Part shown: positions 50,730 to 59,400 of the stretch, piece by piece
Layout: the number at the start of each line of letters is the position of its first letter
How positions within the stretch are numbered: position 1 is the first letter of the stretch
Source: an uncultured Clostridia bacterium
GTDB taxonomy: Bacteria; Bacillota; Clostridia; Christensenellales; UBA1242
DNA: 64,000 bases
Assembly: GCA_947584415.1 (NCBI GenBank)
Contig: CANPWN010000003.1
Span: 34,391-98,390 of the forward strand
Direction: 5' to 3'
Position numbers and translations under genes: made by a program
Notes under the pieces: model-generated
Told to the model about the DNA's origin: nothing
Seen by the model: only the letters and a program-made list of their open reading frames with translations
Databases searched by the model: none

Positions 50730-52673
50730 TTAGATTGTTATGTCGTCGGGATGAGTTAACATGTCTTGAATATATTCAGGACAATTTTCTAATTTTGGGG
50801 CATTCAAACTTGTCAAGGACAAATTGATGCATAAAAAATCGTCTCCCACACGCTCTAAATTAGGCAAATCCGCTATCTCTAAAACTGAATTAAATTCTAA
50901 AAAATAATTTCCTGCGTCCTTCAATTTTTGTAATGAAAGTGATTTTAATGACTTATTCCAATATAAGAAATCGTTCCTCACTTGCTCCAAACTCGGCAAG
51001 TCAACTGTTTCCAAAACTTCATTGTTTCTTAGAAAATAACTTCCTACATATTTCAATTTTGGCAACGAAAGCGTTTTTAAACCTTTATTTCTTAATAAAA
51101 AGCCATTTCCAACTTCTATTAAACTCGGCATGTCAACTGTTTCCAATGTTTCATTATGATACAGAAACATATTGCTCGCAACTATTAATTTTGGCAATGA
51201 AAGTGTTCTTAAACCTTTATTATACTGTAAAAAGGCATCTTCCACTTGTTCCAAACTCGGCAAGTCGACCGTTTCCAAAACTTCATTAGTCCATAAAAAA
51301 CCATCTCCTGTTTTCCTTAATTTTGGCAATGAAAGCGTTCTCAATTTTTTATTTAGGGCCAAGAAGTTGCCCCCTTCAAGTTCTAAATTAGGTAGGTCAA
51401 CTATTTTTAAATCTTCGTTTTGATGCAAAAAGAAATGCCCAACTTTCTTAATTTTTGGCAATGAAAGTGTTTTTAAGCCCTTATTGCACCTCAAGAAATA
51501 ATTTCCTGTTTCTTCCAATATTGGCAAGTCGACCGTTTCCAATTCTATGTTATCATACATAAAATCACCTTTTACCTTCTTTAATTTTGCCATTGAAAGC
51601 GTTTTTAGGCTTTCATTAAAGTATAAGAAATCATCTCCTATTTCTTCCACATTTGGATTGTTAAGCCCTATCATTTGGTTTTTCTCGTTCAAAGTCAGCT
51701 CAATTTTTTCGCCTTCTTTTGGAACGATGACAACAACTTTATTGCCATTTTCATCTTTTTTTGTTGAAATTTTGTCAATTTCACCCAAACTTTGAATAAA
51801 ACTGTCGTCTTCTTCATTTTTTTCACCATATAGAGTGACAGTCCCATTTTTCTGGTCAATGATATAATTTTCTGCAACAATGTATCTCAATTTGTCAAAC
51901 TCGACAACTTTTCCGTGGTCCAAAACAACATTGTTTTCACAATAACAAATGTCATCAAATTCAAGATTTACACGATAAAATCTTCCATCATCCCCAAGGC
52001 GATAGCCGTCCAATTCAAATCCGTTTTTCCCACCTGAAAGAGAAATATCATAAGTTTCTGTAAAAGCCTCTGTAAGTCCTGGGATTATATTGTCAAGATT
52101 GTTGCCAAATGTGGCATCAGGATTGTTGACGGTGTGATTGTATCTGTTTTTTATGGACAGTGTGCTATTTCTTCCTCTTGAAAATTGTATACTTATGACA
52201 CTTGTCCCATATTCATCTTGTCTTGTCGGTTTTGGAAAATCTTCCCTTCTTATTTCATCAACATTTTTCTTCACTGCAAACCAGACTCGGCAATAATCCA
52301 ATCGTCCTCCACGAAAAGTGCAAAGCACTTCTCTAGGTTTATAGTATTTTTTAAATGCTTGAACTTCCTCTTCTGTTTGGCATTCTGGAAAAAGAATGTA
52401 TCCTGCTTCATCCATCAATTCTTCCGGTGTTTTTTTGACAACTTCTTGCAGCGCGTCTTGTTCAACATCAACCAAACTAAAGATATAATCCTTAAATTCA
52501 TCTCGACATTTTATAACATCATTATATAACGACCTTGAAGGTCCAAAATGTTTTGAAATTATGGTTGAAAGCAAACCTTCTTGCTCCAAGATGGTCGGAA
52601 AAAGTTCTCTGCAAAAATGTGCAAAATTTTCACCATAATGTTTTTTCAAAAATTTTAAGTCTTTGTTTTCCAT
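50730..52673 (-). CDS. Cytoplasmic leucine-rich repeat protein
   Basis: 647 residues. Residues 1-330 are a non-repetitive N-terminal region (KKHYGENFAHFCRELFPTIL at the start, later a beta-rich part). From about 335 to 640 there are about 13 alternating units of 22-23 residues: 'xLKTLSLPKLKKVGDxFLxxN' and 'EVLETVDLPSLEQVGxxFLxxN'. This is a BspA-like LRR pattern whose near-identical units indicate recent repeat expansion. There is no signal peptide or membrane helix. The start overlaps the stop of the upstream gene (TAATG), so the two are coupled. It probably acts in protein binding; the partner is unknown. Confidence 0.8.
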   Translation of the reverse strand: MENKDLKFLKKHYGENFAHFCRELFPTILEQEGLLSTIISKHFGPSRSLYNDVIKCRDEFKDYIFSLVDVEQDALQEVVKKTPEELMDEAGYILFPECQTEEEVQAFKKYYKPREVLCTFRGGRLDYCRVWFAVKKNVDEIRREDFPKPTRQDEYGTSVISIQFSRGRNSTLSIKNRYNHTVNNPDATFGNNLDNIIPGLTEAFTETYDISLSGGKNGFELDGYRLGDDGRFYRVNLEFDDICYCENNVVLDHGKVVEFDKLRYIVAENYIIDQKNGTVTLYGEKNEEDDSFIQSLGEIDKISTKKDENGNKVVVIVPKEGEKIELTLNEKNQMIGLNNPNVEEIGDDFLYFNESLKTLSMAKLKKVKGDFMYDNIELETVDLPILEETGNYFLRCNKGLKTLSLPKIKKVGHFFLHQNEDLKIVDLPNLELEGGNFLALNKKLRTLSLPKLRKTGDGFLWTNEVLETVDLPSLEQVEDAFLQYNKGLRTLSLPKLIVASNMFLYHNETLETVDMPSLIEVGNGFLLRNKGLKTLSLPKLKYVGSYFLRNNEVLETVDLPSLEQVRNDFLYWNKSLKSLSLQKLKDAGNYFLEFNSVLEIADLPNLERVGDDFLCINLSLTSLNAPKLENCPEYIQDMLTHPDDITI

Positions 52674-52960
52674 TAGCCATAAATCCTTTTCAAAATGTAT
52701 TTTTTGTTTTTCGTTTGCAAACCGATCATATCTTCTTCAGCCATTTTGTCTATATTTTTTTCATCAAATGGTTCAAAAAAACAATGCGCAACATAGTCAA
52801 GCGATTTCGTGTTTAATAATGCGTCAGGCACAAACAACACATCACCCACTTCCGGTTTTGGCATGTCATAAAATTCAAGCAACAGGCGATGTTTGTTTTT
52901 GCCATTTTGAAGTTCATATTCGTTGTATGGACCTATTTTTATGATTTTTAATTTTATCAT
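52673..52960 (-). CDS. Small protein coupled to the LRR gene
   Basis: A 95-residue protein, MIKLKIIKIGPYNEYELQNG at the N-terminus, then LLLEFYDMPKPEVGDVLFVP. It is beta-rich, possibly a small barrel, with a helical C-terminus (KNIDKMAEEDMIGLQTKNKK). The ATG at 52960 follows GGGAGC. Its TAA overlaps the ATG of the LRR gene by one base. The family is not recognised. The tight coupling suggests a shared role with the LRR protein. Confidence 0.65.
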   Translation of the reverse strand: MIKLKIIKIGPYNEYELQNGKNKHRLLLEFYDMPKPEVGDVLFVPDALLNTKSLDYVAHCFFEPFDEKNIDKMAEEDMIGLQTKNKKYILKRIYG

Positions 52961-52975
52961 ATCCGCTCCCTTTTT

Positions 52976-53004
52976 ATTATAGCACATAAATAAACGCTTC
53001 TCAA
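52976..53004 (-). promoter_or_regulatory. Promoter of the LRR operon
   Basis: On the minus strand TTGAGA (53004-52999), 17 bp, TATAAT (52981-52976) preceded by TGC. Confidence 0.75.
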
Positions 53005-53080
53005 GCCCTTTTATCATTTTTTTTCGCTTTGGAATAGAAACAAAATTGATGCACAAAATAGTTTAAAAGTGAGGTTCAAT

Positions 53081-53509
53081 ATGTCAGATACAATAAGTTT
53101 ATTGAAAGAATGTGATGCGGGAATTAAAATGGGCATTGAGGCCATAAACGAAGTGATTGAACACGTTAAAGACAAAGAGTTTAAACAAAAACTTGTCAAT
53201 TACAAAAAAGATTACAATTTTTTGCAAGATGAAATTCAAAAAATGCTGGATCGTTTTGACAAAGATGGCAAAAATCCAAATCCTATTGCCAAAGGGATGT
53301 CAAAAATGAAAACAGCAATAAAACTTTCGTTTAATGATACTGATGTAACAATTGCTGACCTCATGACAGAAGGCTGCAACATGGGCGTCAAATCTTTGAA
53401 CAAATATTTGAACGAATATAAAAAAGCGGATGACAAGGCAAAGGAACTTGCCAAAAAACTCATCCGCCTGATGGATAATCAAGAATTTGATATGAGAAAA
53501 TATTTGTGA
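53081..53509 (+). CDS. DUF2383-like four-helix protein
   Basis: A 142-residue helical protein. SLLKECDAGIKMGIEAINEV, KGMSKMKTAIKLSFNDTDVT and MTEGCNMGVKSLNKYLNEYK follow the pattern of ferritin-like DUF2383/PA2169-type proteins, though the metal-binding carboxylates are not conserved clearly enough to claim a di-iron site. The ATG at 53081 follows GTGAGG; the longer frame from 53069 is not needed. It is divergent from the LRR operon. Function unknown, possibly stress related. Confidence 0.65.
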   Translation: MSDTISLLKECDAGIKMGIEAINEVIEHVKDKEFKQKLVNYKKDYNFLQDEIQKMLDRFDKDGKNPNPIAKGMSKMKTAIKLSFNDTDVTIADLMTEGCNMGVKSLNKYLNEYKKADDKAKELAKKLIRLMDNQEFDMRKYL

Positions 53510-53519
53510 TTTTAACTAA

Positions 53520-56240
53520 TCAATCATTTTTGCCGCAGCATTGTTTGTATTTCTTTCCGCTGCCGCATGGACAAAGTTCATTTCTGCCGATCTTTCTTTC
53601 AGTGTTGACAACCGTTTTTTGAATTGTTGGCTTCTTGGCTTCTTCTTTCTTTTCTTCCGGCGTTGGCTCTTTGCGAGCAATAGGAGTGAAGGTTGGCCTG
53701 TTCATCTTTGGCTTTGGCTCTTCCATTTCAAAGTGGCTGACAAGCAGCAGTTGGCAGGTCGTCTGCCTGATTTTTGCAATCATTTTTTCAAAGAGTTCAT
53801 AGCCGTCTTTCTTGTAAGCCAACACTGGGTCTTGGTTGCCAAACCCACGCGAGAAAATTTCGTTTTTCATGATTTGCATGTCGTCAATATGGTTCATCCA
53901 ATTTGCATCAACAACTCTCAAAAGCACATATCTTTCAACATCCTCAAAGTTGACGCCAAAACTTTGTGCCTCTTCCATGCGCTCGTTATAACGCTTTTCA
54001 ATAACCTTCAAAAGTTTTTCAGCCACATCATTGACATCACAGTCCTCAACAAACTTTTCGTTAACTGTGTTTGAGCCTTTTTCAGTCCAGCCCTTTTCCA
54101 AATCAGCGTTAATTTCGCTCAAATCCCACTCAAAATAAGGCTTGTCCTCATCAAGATGATTTCTGACAATTTCGTTAATAATCTCAGGGAACATGCCCAT
54201 GATTTGGTCGTGGATAGGCTCGCCATCCAAAACTTTATTCCTTTGCTCATAAATGATTGTGCGCTGTGCGTTCATGACATCGTCAAACTGCAGCACAGTT
54301 TTTCTGGTTGAAAAGTTTTGAATTTCAATCTTCTTTTGAGCGGTTGAAATTTGTTTTGACAGAATTTTAAGTTGAATTGGCGTTGACTCGTCAATTCTAA
54401 ATGCCATGGCAATGCGTTTCATCTTGTCGCCGCCAAAACGCTTTAAAAGGTCGTCCTCCAAACTTAAGAAAAAGACACTTGAGCCTGGGTCGCCTTGACG
54501 AGCGGCACGACCACGGAGCTGATTGTCAATTCGTCTTGACTCATGGCGCTCTGTTCCAACAATATGCAAGCCGCCAAGAGCAACCACCTCTTCCTTTTCG
54601 GCGTCTGTTTGAGTCTTAAATTCTTTGTAAAGAGCGTTATATCTCTCCCTCGCCGCATTGAGTTTTTCATCATCAACAACATTGAACGCAGTGGCGTAAG
54701 AAATTTCCTCATCTGTGAATTTTTCGTCCTGCATTTTCTTTTTTGCAAGAAATTCTGGGTTTCCCCCCAACAAAATATCCGTTCCACGCCCCGCCATGTT
54801 TGTGGCAATTGTGACAGCACCCTTTCTGCCCGCTTGAGCGACAATGGCACTTTCTTGCTCATGGTTTTTGGCGTTCAAAACAACATGCTTAACTTTTTCG
54901 CGTTTGAGGGCTTTGGACAAATCTTCAGATTTTTCAATTGTCACTGTGCCGACCAAAACAGGCTGTCCAATTTCATTGCAACGCTTGATTTCTTCAACAA
55001 TGGCTTTGATTTTGCCAGCATAGGTCGTGTAAACAATGTCCGCTTCATCACGGCGGCGGTTTGGAAGATTTGGTGGAATTGTGACAACATCCAAACTGTA
55101 AATTGTCCTAAATTCGCCCTCCTCCGTTTTGGCAGTTCCCGTCATGCCTGAAAGTTTGTTGTAAAGGCGGAAATAGTTTTGAAAAGTGATGGTTGCAAGA
55201 GTCTTGTTTTCGTCCTTAATCTCAACATTTTCTTTGGCTTCAATTGCTTGATGAAGGCCATCATTAAATCTTCTGCCCGGCATAAGACGACCAGTGAATT
55301 CGTCAACAATGACAACTTCGCCGTCTTTAACAATATAGTTTTCATCACGGAACATGATAAAGTTTGCCTTCAAAGCGTTGTTAATATAGTGGTTAAGTTC
55401 CAGATTTTCAATGTCTGACAGGCTTTCAACACCAAAAAATCTTTCAGCTTTGGTGATTCCGCTTTCGGTGAGGTTGATTGCCTTGGTCTTTGGGTCAATT
55501 TCAATGTCCTTATCCTTCTTGATAGTCTTTGCAAATCTCTGAGCCTGAATATAGTCATCACTCGACTTGCCGCCCTTTCCAGAGATGATAAGTGGGGTTC
55601 TTGCTTCGTCAATCAAAATTGAGTCAACTTCGTCGACTATGGCAAAGTTCTGCCCACGCTGAACGCGTTGCTTTGGTGAAACCGCCATGTTGTCACGAAG
55701 ATAGTCAAAGCCAAGTTCGTTATTTGTGCAGTAAGTGATGTCAGCATTATACGCCTGGCGTTTTAAGTCTTCTTTCATATTTGAAACAATAACACCAACG
55801 CTCAGCCCCAAAAATTTGTAAACTTTGCCCATCCACTCGGCGTCACGCTTTGCCAAATATTCATTGACAGTGACAACATGCACGCCCTTTCCTGCAAGCG
55901 CATTTAAGTAAGCCGGCAGTGTCGCCACCAAAGTTTTACCTTCACCGGTTGCCATTTCAGCAATTCTGCCCTGATGAAGAGCAATGCCCCCCAAAATTTG
56001 AACATAAAAATGCTTCATGTTAAGCACACGAAATGCTCCTTCACGCACAACAGCATAAGCGTCAGGCAAAATGTCGTTCAAAGTTTCACCATCCGCGAGT
56101 CTCTTTTTTAACACCTCGGTCTGCGACTGAAGTTCACTGTCGGACATTGCTGCATACTTGTCCTCAAGGGCAATGACTTTGTTTGCAATCTTCTTTAATT
56201 TTCTCACTTGTGAGTTGTTTTCACTTCCAAAAAGTCCCAT
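53520..56240 (-). CDS. secA: Protein translocase ATPase SecA
   Basis: A 906-residue motor that pushes preproteins through SecYEG. MATGEGKTLVATLPAYLNAL (Walker A), the DEVDSILIDEARTPLIISG motif, GTAKTEEGEF, TNMAGRGTDILLGGNPEFLA (second nucleotide-binding domain), RRIDNQLRGRAARQGDPGSS, and the C-terminal zinc-binding RNELCPCGSGKKYKQCCG are all present. The ATG at 56240 follows TTAGGAG. This is the only secA seen; its clients should include the giant surface protein. Confidence 0.98.
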   Translation of the reverse strand: MGLFGSENNSQVRKLKKIANKVIALEDKYAAMSDSELQSQTEVLKKRLADGETLNDILPDAYAVVREGAFRVLNMKHFYVQILGGIALHQGRIAEMATGEGKTLVATLPAYLNALAGKGVHVVTVNEYLAKRDAEWMGKVYKFLGLSVGVIVSNMKEDLKRQAYNADITYCTNNELGFDYLRDNMAVSPKQRVQRGQNFAIVDEVDSILIDEARTPLIISGKGGKSSDDYIQAQRFAKTIKKDKDIEIDPKTKAINLTESGITKAERFFGVESLSDIENLELNHYINNALKANFIMFRDENYIVKDGEVVIVDEFTGRLMPGRRFNDGLHQAIEAKENVEIKDENKTLATITFQNYFRLYNKLSGMTGTAKTEEGEFRTIYSLDVVTIPPNLPNRRRDEADIVYTTYAGKIKAIVEEIKRCNEIGQPVLVGTVTIEKSEDLSKALKREKVKHVVLNAKNHEQESAIVAQAGRKGAVTIATNMAGRGTDILLGGNPEFLAKKKMQDEKFTDEEISYATAFNVVDDEKLNAARERYNALYKEFKTQTDAEKEEVVALGGLHIVGTERHESRRIDNQLRGRAARQGDPGSSVFFLSLEDDLLKRFGGDKMKRIAMAFRIDESTPIQLKILSKQISTAQKKIEIQNFSTRKTVLQFDDVMNAQRTIIYEQRNKVLDGEPIHDQIMGMFPEIINEIVRNHLDEDKPYFEWDLSEINADLEKGWTEKGSNTVNEKFVEDCDVNDVAEKLLKVIEKRYNERMEEAQSFGVNFEDVERYVLLRVVDANWMNHIDDMQIMKNEIFSRGFGNQDPVLAYKKDGYELFEKMIAKIRQTTCQLLLVSHFEMEEPKPKMNRPTFTPIARKEPTPEEKKEEAKKPTIQKTVVNTERKIGRNELCPCGSGKKYKQCCGKND

Positions 56241-56261
56241 ATTTTCTCCTAACACCTATTT

Positions 56262-56289
56262 AGTTTACTAAATTTGCAAATTTAGTCAA
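56262..56289 (-). promoter_or_regulatory. secA promoter with 18-bp palindrome in the spacer
   Basis: On the minus strand TTGACT (56289-56284), 16 bp, TAAACT (56267-56262). The spacer plus two bases is the perfect palindrome CTAAATTTGCAAATTTAG (56268-56285), the place where a repressor would occlude RNA polymerase. Confidence 0.6.
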
Positions 56290-56342
56290 GCAGATTAAGG
56301 CGCGGAAAGTGTCTAAACTTCAATAATTCCACTTAAATGGGT

Positions 56343-56371
56343 TTGACTTTGATATAAAAATATGTTATTAT
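56343..56371 (+). promoter_or_regulatory. Promoter of the 1,901-residue protein
   Basis: TTGACT at 56343-56348, 17 bp, TATTAT at 56366-56371 with TG before it. A GGGC/GCCC hairpin plus TTTT (56385-56403) lies in the leader and may cause partial attenuation. Confidence 0.65.
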
Positions 56372-56422
56372 GTGAATAAAGTATGGGCACTTAACGCCCT
56401 TTTAAACAAAAGGAGAAATTTA

Positions 56423-59400
56423 ATGCCAACTAAGAAAAGTGTTAAGAATAATGATAACCGAGTTTTCCAAGCCCCTTATATGATATATCAAGCAACTGCC
56501 AACCAACAAGATGGCGGTAGAATAACTCAAAATATAATCATGGAGCCGACCCCAACAAAAGACAGTGCAAATGCTCCTTATTTTTCTGTTGATTTACCTC
56601 CTGTGAAAGGTGAAGAAAAGCCTAAATCTGTTATGACAGTGCATAAGGACAAGAAAGGCAAACTCACTGCAACTTTGGTATTTGACCGGCACGGCAATCC
56701 ACCATCAATAACAGAGGAGATGGCTGAGGTCTTAAGAAAGGCCAGTGAAAGGATTGTTACAAACCAAAACACAGGAAGAACGGAATTTGAGATTACTGCA
56801 GATGAATGCTCTTTTAATTGTTCTGACGCCAATGGTAATGATTTTGCATTTTCTTGCACAATAGGCGGACAAAAAGTTAAGATTGAAGCGCGTGCAGGCT
56901 CTTTAACCATTAAAGCTGATGGAGAAGATGCCGCAACAATGGAACTAAATTCTCCTGAAGGAACAGCGTCAAAAGTAGGGTTCGGCTTTACTTTATCACA
57001 AGAGTTGTTGAAAGATTTGCTTCAAAGCAATCCTTCGACAAAGCTAACATATAATTCCGGCAAAAGTAAGCCTACTCCGATAAATAAATTACCTGCCCCA
57101 ATTTTTCGAGCACTAGGCGCTTTTAATGCAATTGATTGCACTGACGCTAGACAGACTGCACCAAGCAGCGCAACCATTGGGGATTATGAATTTTTTGGAC
57201 TTGATGCCGTTGATGGCATGGATTCAAGTGGCAGCAACGAAAACAACTCTGTTCTGTTTGTAAAAACAGGCGGACAAACTTATGTGTATGATGGGTCAGG
57301 ATATCATGAAATTAACCCTGGTGGAGCTGACTTCTTCATAGGCAGAACTCCATCTACTCCCCCTAACGATCTTAACTTTTTCATATCATATAAAATTGGT
57401 ACGAGGAGAGTTGACTTGCCAATAAGGCTCAAAACAAAAGATGGTAAAGCTGATTTGTATGACCCAAACACTGAATGTTTTATCGCGCTTCTCAAATTCT
57501 TAAGACCAACAGAAGAGGATGCGTTTGATGATTGGGATGGAAATCCTAAAAAAATTGGTGGCATATCAATTAAAAATGATGCAAATAGGCCAAACACAAC
57601 ATCAAATTCGGAAAAAATATCACACCGCCCTAACCCAGGGTCAAGCAAAAATTTAAAAACCGTTGGCGTTGCTCTCGCTGTTGAATCGCCTATTATAGAA
57701 GAACAAGAAGAGCCGGAAGAACAATATATCGGTCCAAGTTCAGAATCGTTTGCTGGCGAGAGGCTGGAAAATAACATAAACATCAATGTTCACTTATTAA
57801 ATCCAAATGGAACACCAGTTCAAAAAGAGGGCAGAAATGAAGTTTATAACACCACATTTTCTTTTGTTCCCGAAGAAAATGATGCAGACGCAGGATTGTT
57901 TACCATTTTAACTGCTGATAAACAACCTCTTGCAGAGGCTAGCGCTAAGGTTAAAAAATCCAATTCTGGCAATGTAACAACCACTGTAACGCTCTATGAA
58001 GACCAACTTCCTGCTGACATTATCAGCATTTTAAACAAGGCAGGTTATGTTGCTGAAAATGGCAAATTTACTCTCTCTCAAGCACAAGTAAGGCTCACAA
58101 CAACTGGCACGCAAATTGAAAGTAACACAGGTGACAATAAAGTTCAACTTAATATAGGAACAAAAGGCATAAATGCAGCATATGGTGGCATTCCTGCAAC
58201 CGAAACTGAATTTACGCCAACAGAAACAGCGTCCAGCCAATTGCCAGAAGATAAATGTTATGCAACACAAGTTAAACTTGCCGCTTTAAGTCACCCTACA
58301 ACTCAATTTGTATTTAACAAAGGCAAACTATTAACAACATTTTCTGCAGACACAAAGGCTTCTGTCCTTCCCGTGGAAGTTTTGCATGCCATTGCAACTG
58401 CAGGATGTGACGGCGAACCCCCTAAACCTATTGTGAAACAAGTTGGGGAAAATTTAACATTTTTTGCTGGTAAAGCGCCGGGTTATACAAATGCGAATGG
58501 CGACAAAGTCGCTTCCAACGTTGTTATGGTTTATGACAAATCTGAGAAAGCTTTTAGGCAGATAATAATCAATGGCAAGCTTGTAAAATTCAAAGCAGAA
58601 AATGTGAAAGTGTCCTATGAGGGCGACGGTAAAACCACAGCAAACTTAAATCATTCCATCATCACCATTGTGGATGAGAAAGGCAAATCACACACCATTC
58701 CTGTTGAAACCCCTGTTAAGGTTGACCCAAATACGGGCAAAATAACTTATGAGAACAGTGAAGGTTTTCAATTCTTAGAAAAATTTTACGTATATGTTAA
58801 CAATCCTTCTACACTGCAAGAAGGAATTGACGGGCTCGTTTCCGAAAATAACCTATCCGTTGGAAACCCTTTGAAGATGGAAAGAGGTGATGCCGGAAAA
58901 GAAGGAAAAGTTAAAAATCCAAACGCAACACTTTATGTTGATGGAGTTTTCTTTGCTGGGCCTGCAACATGCAAAAAAGCCACAGTGATTGACACAAAAG
59001 ACCCTGCGATTGATGACACCGTTACACGAGAGATTAAACCTGTTTATTCTGTTGAAAATTTTGAAGATTCAATTAAGATGTCTGTTACAACACAAACTCC
59101 AAAAGGTGATGCTGTTGTTGATAAAGATGGCAACCCTATGGAATTTCAAACTGAAACAAAAATTTTGTCAAACTCAAGCGACCCTGATTTGCTTTTTAGC
59201 GTTGCAGCAAATGGCCGTGGCAATCCAATCATAAAAGTTACGCAACAGAATGGTGTTAACGGCGGTGGGCCTGTTAATGTAGTTTTAAATGTTTCAGAGC
59301 TTCCTAAAGCAACTCAAAACCAACTCAAAACTTATTTTGATGCTTATCTTAAAACAGGCGATGATAAATTAACTATTTCTAATTCTCAAATTGCCTTTAC

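Noticed and set aside
50730-51650. CRISPR-like direct repeats
   Set aside because: The periodicity (about 69 bp and multiples) is coding and comes from the LRR units; no uniform repeat with unique spacers exists anywhere in the window.
53541-54074. 177-codon frame opposite the secA 3' end
   Set aside because: Antisense to conserved SecA sequence; no translation signals.
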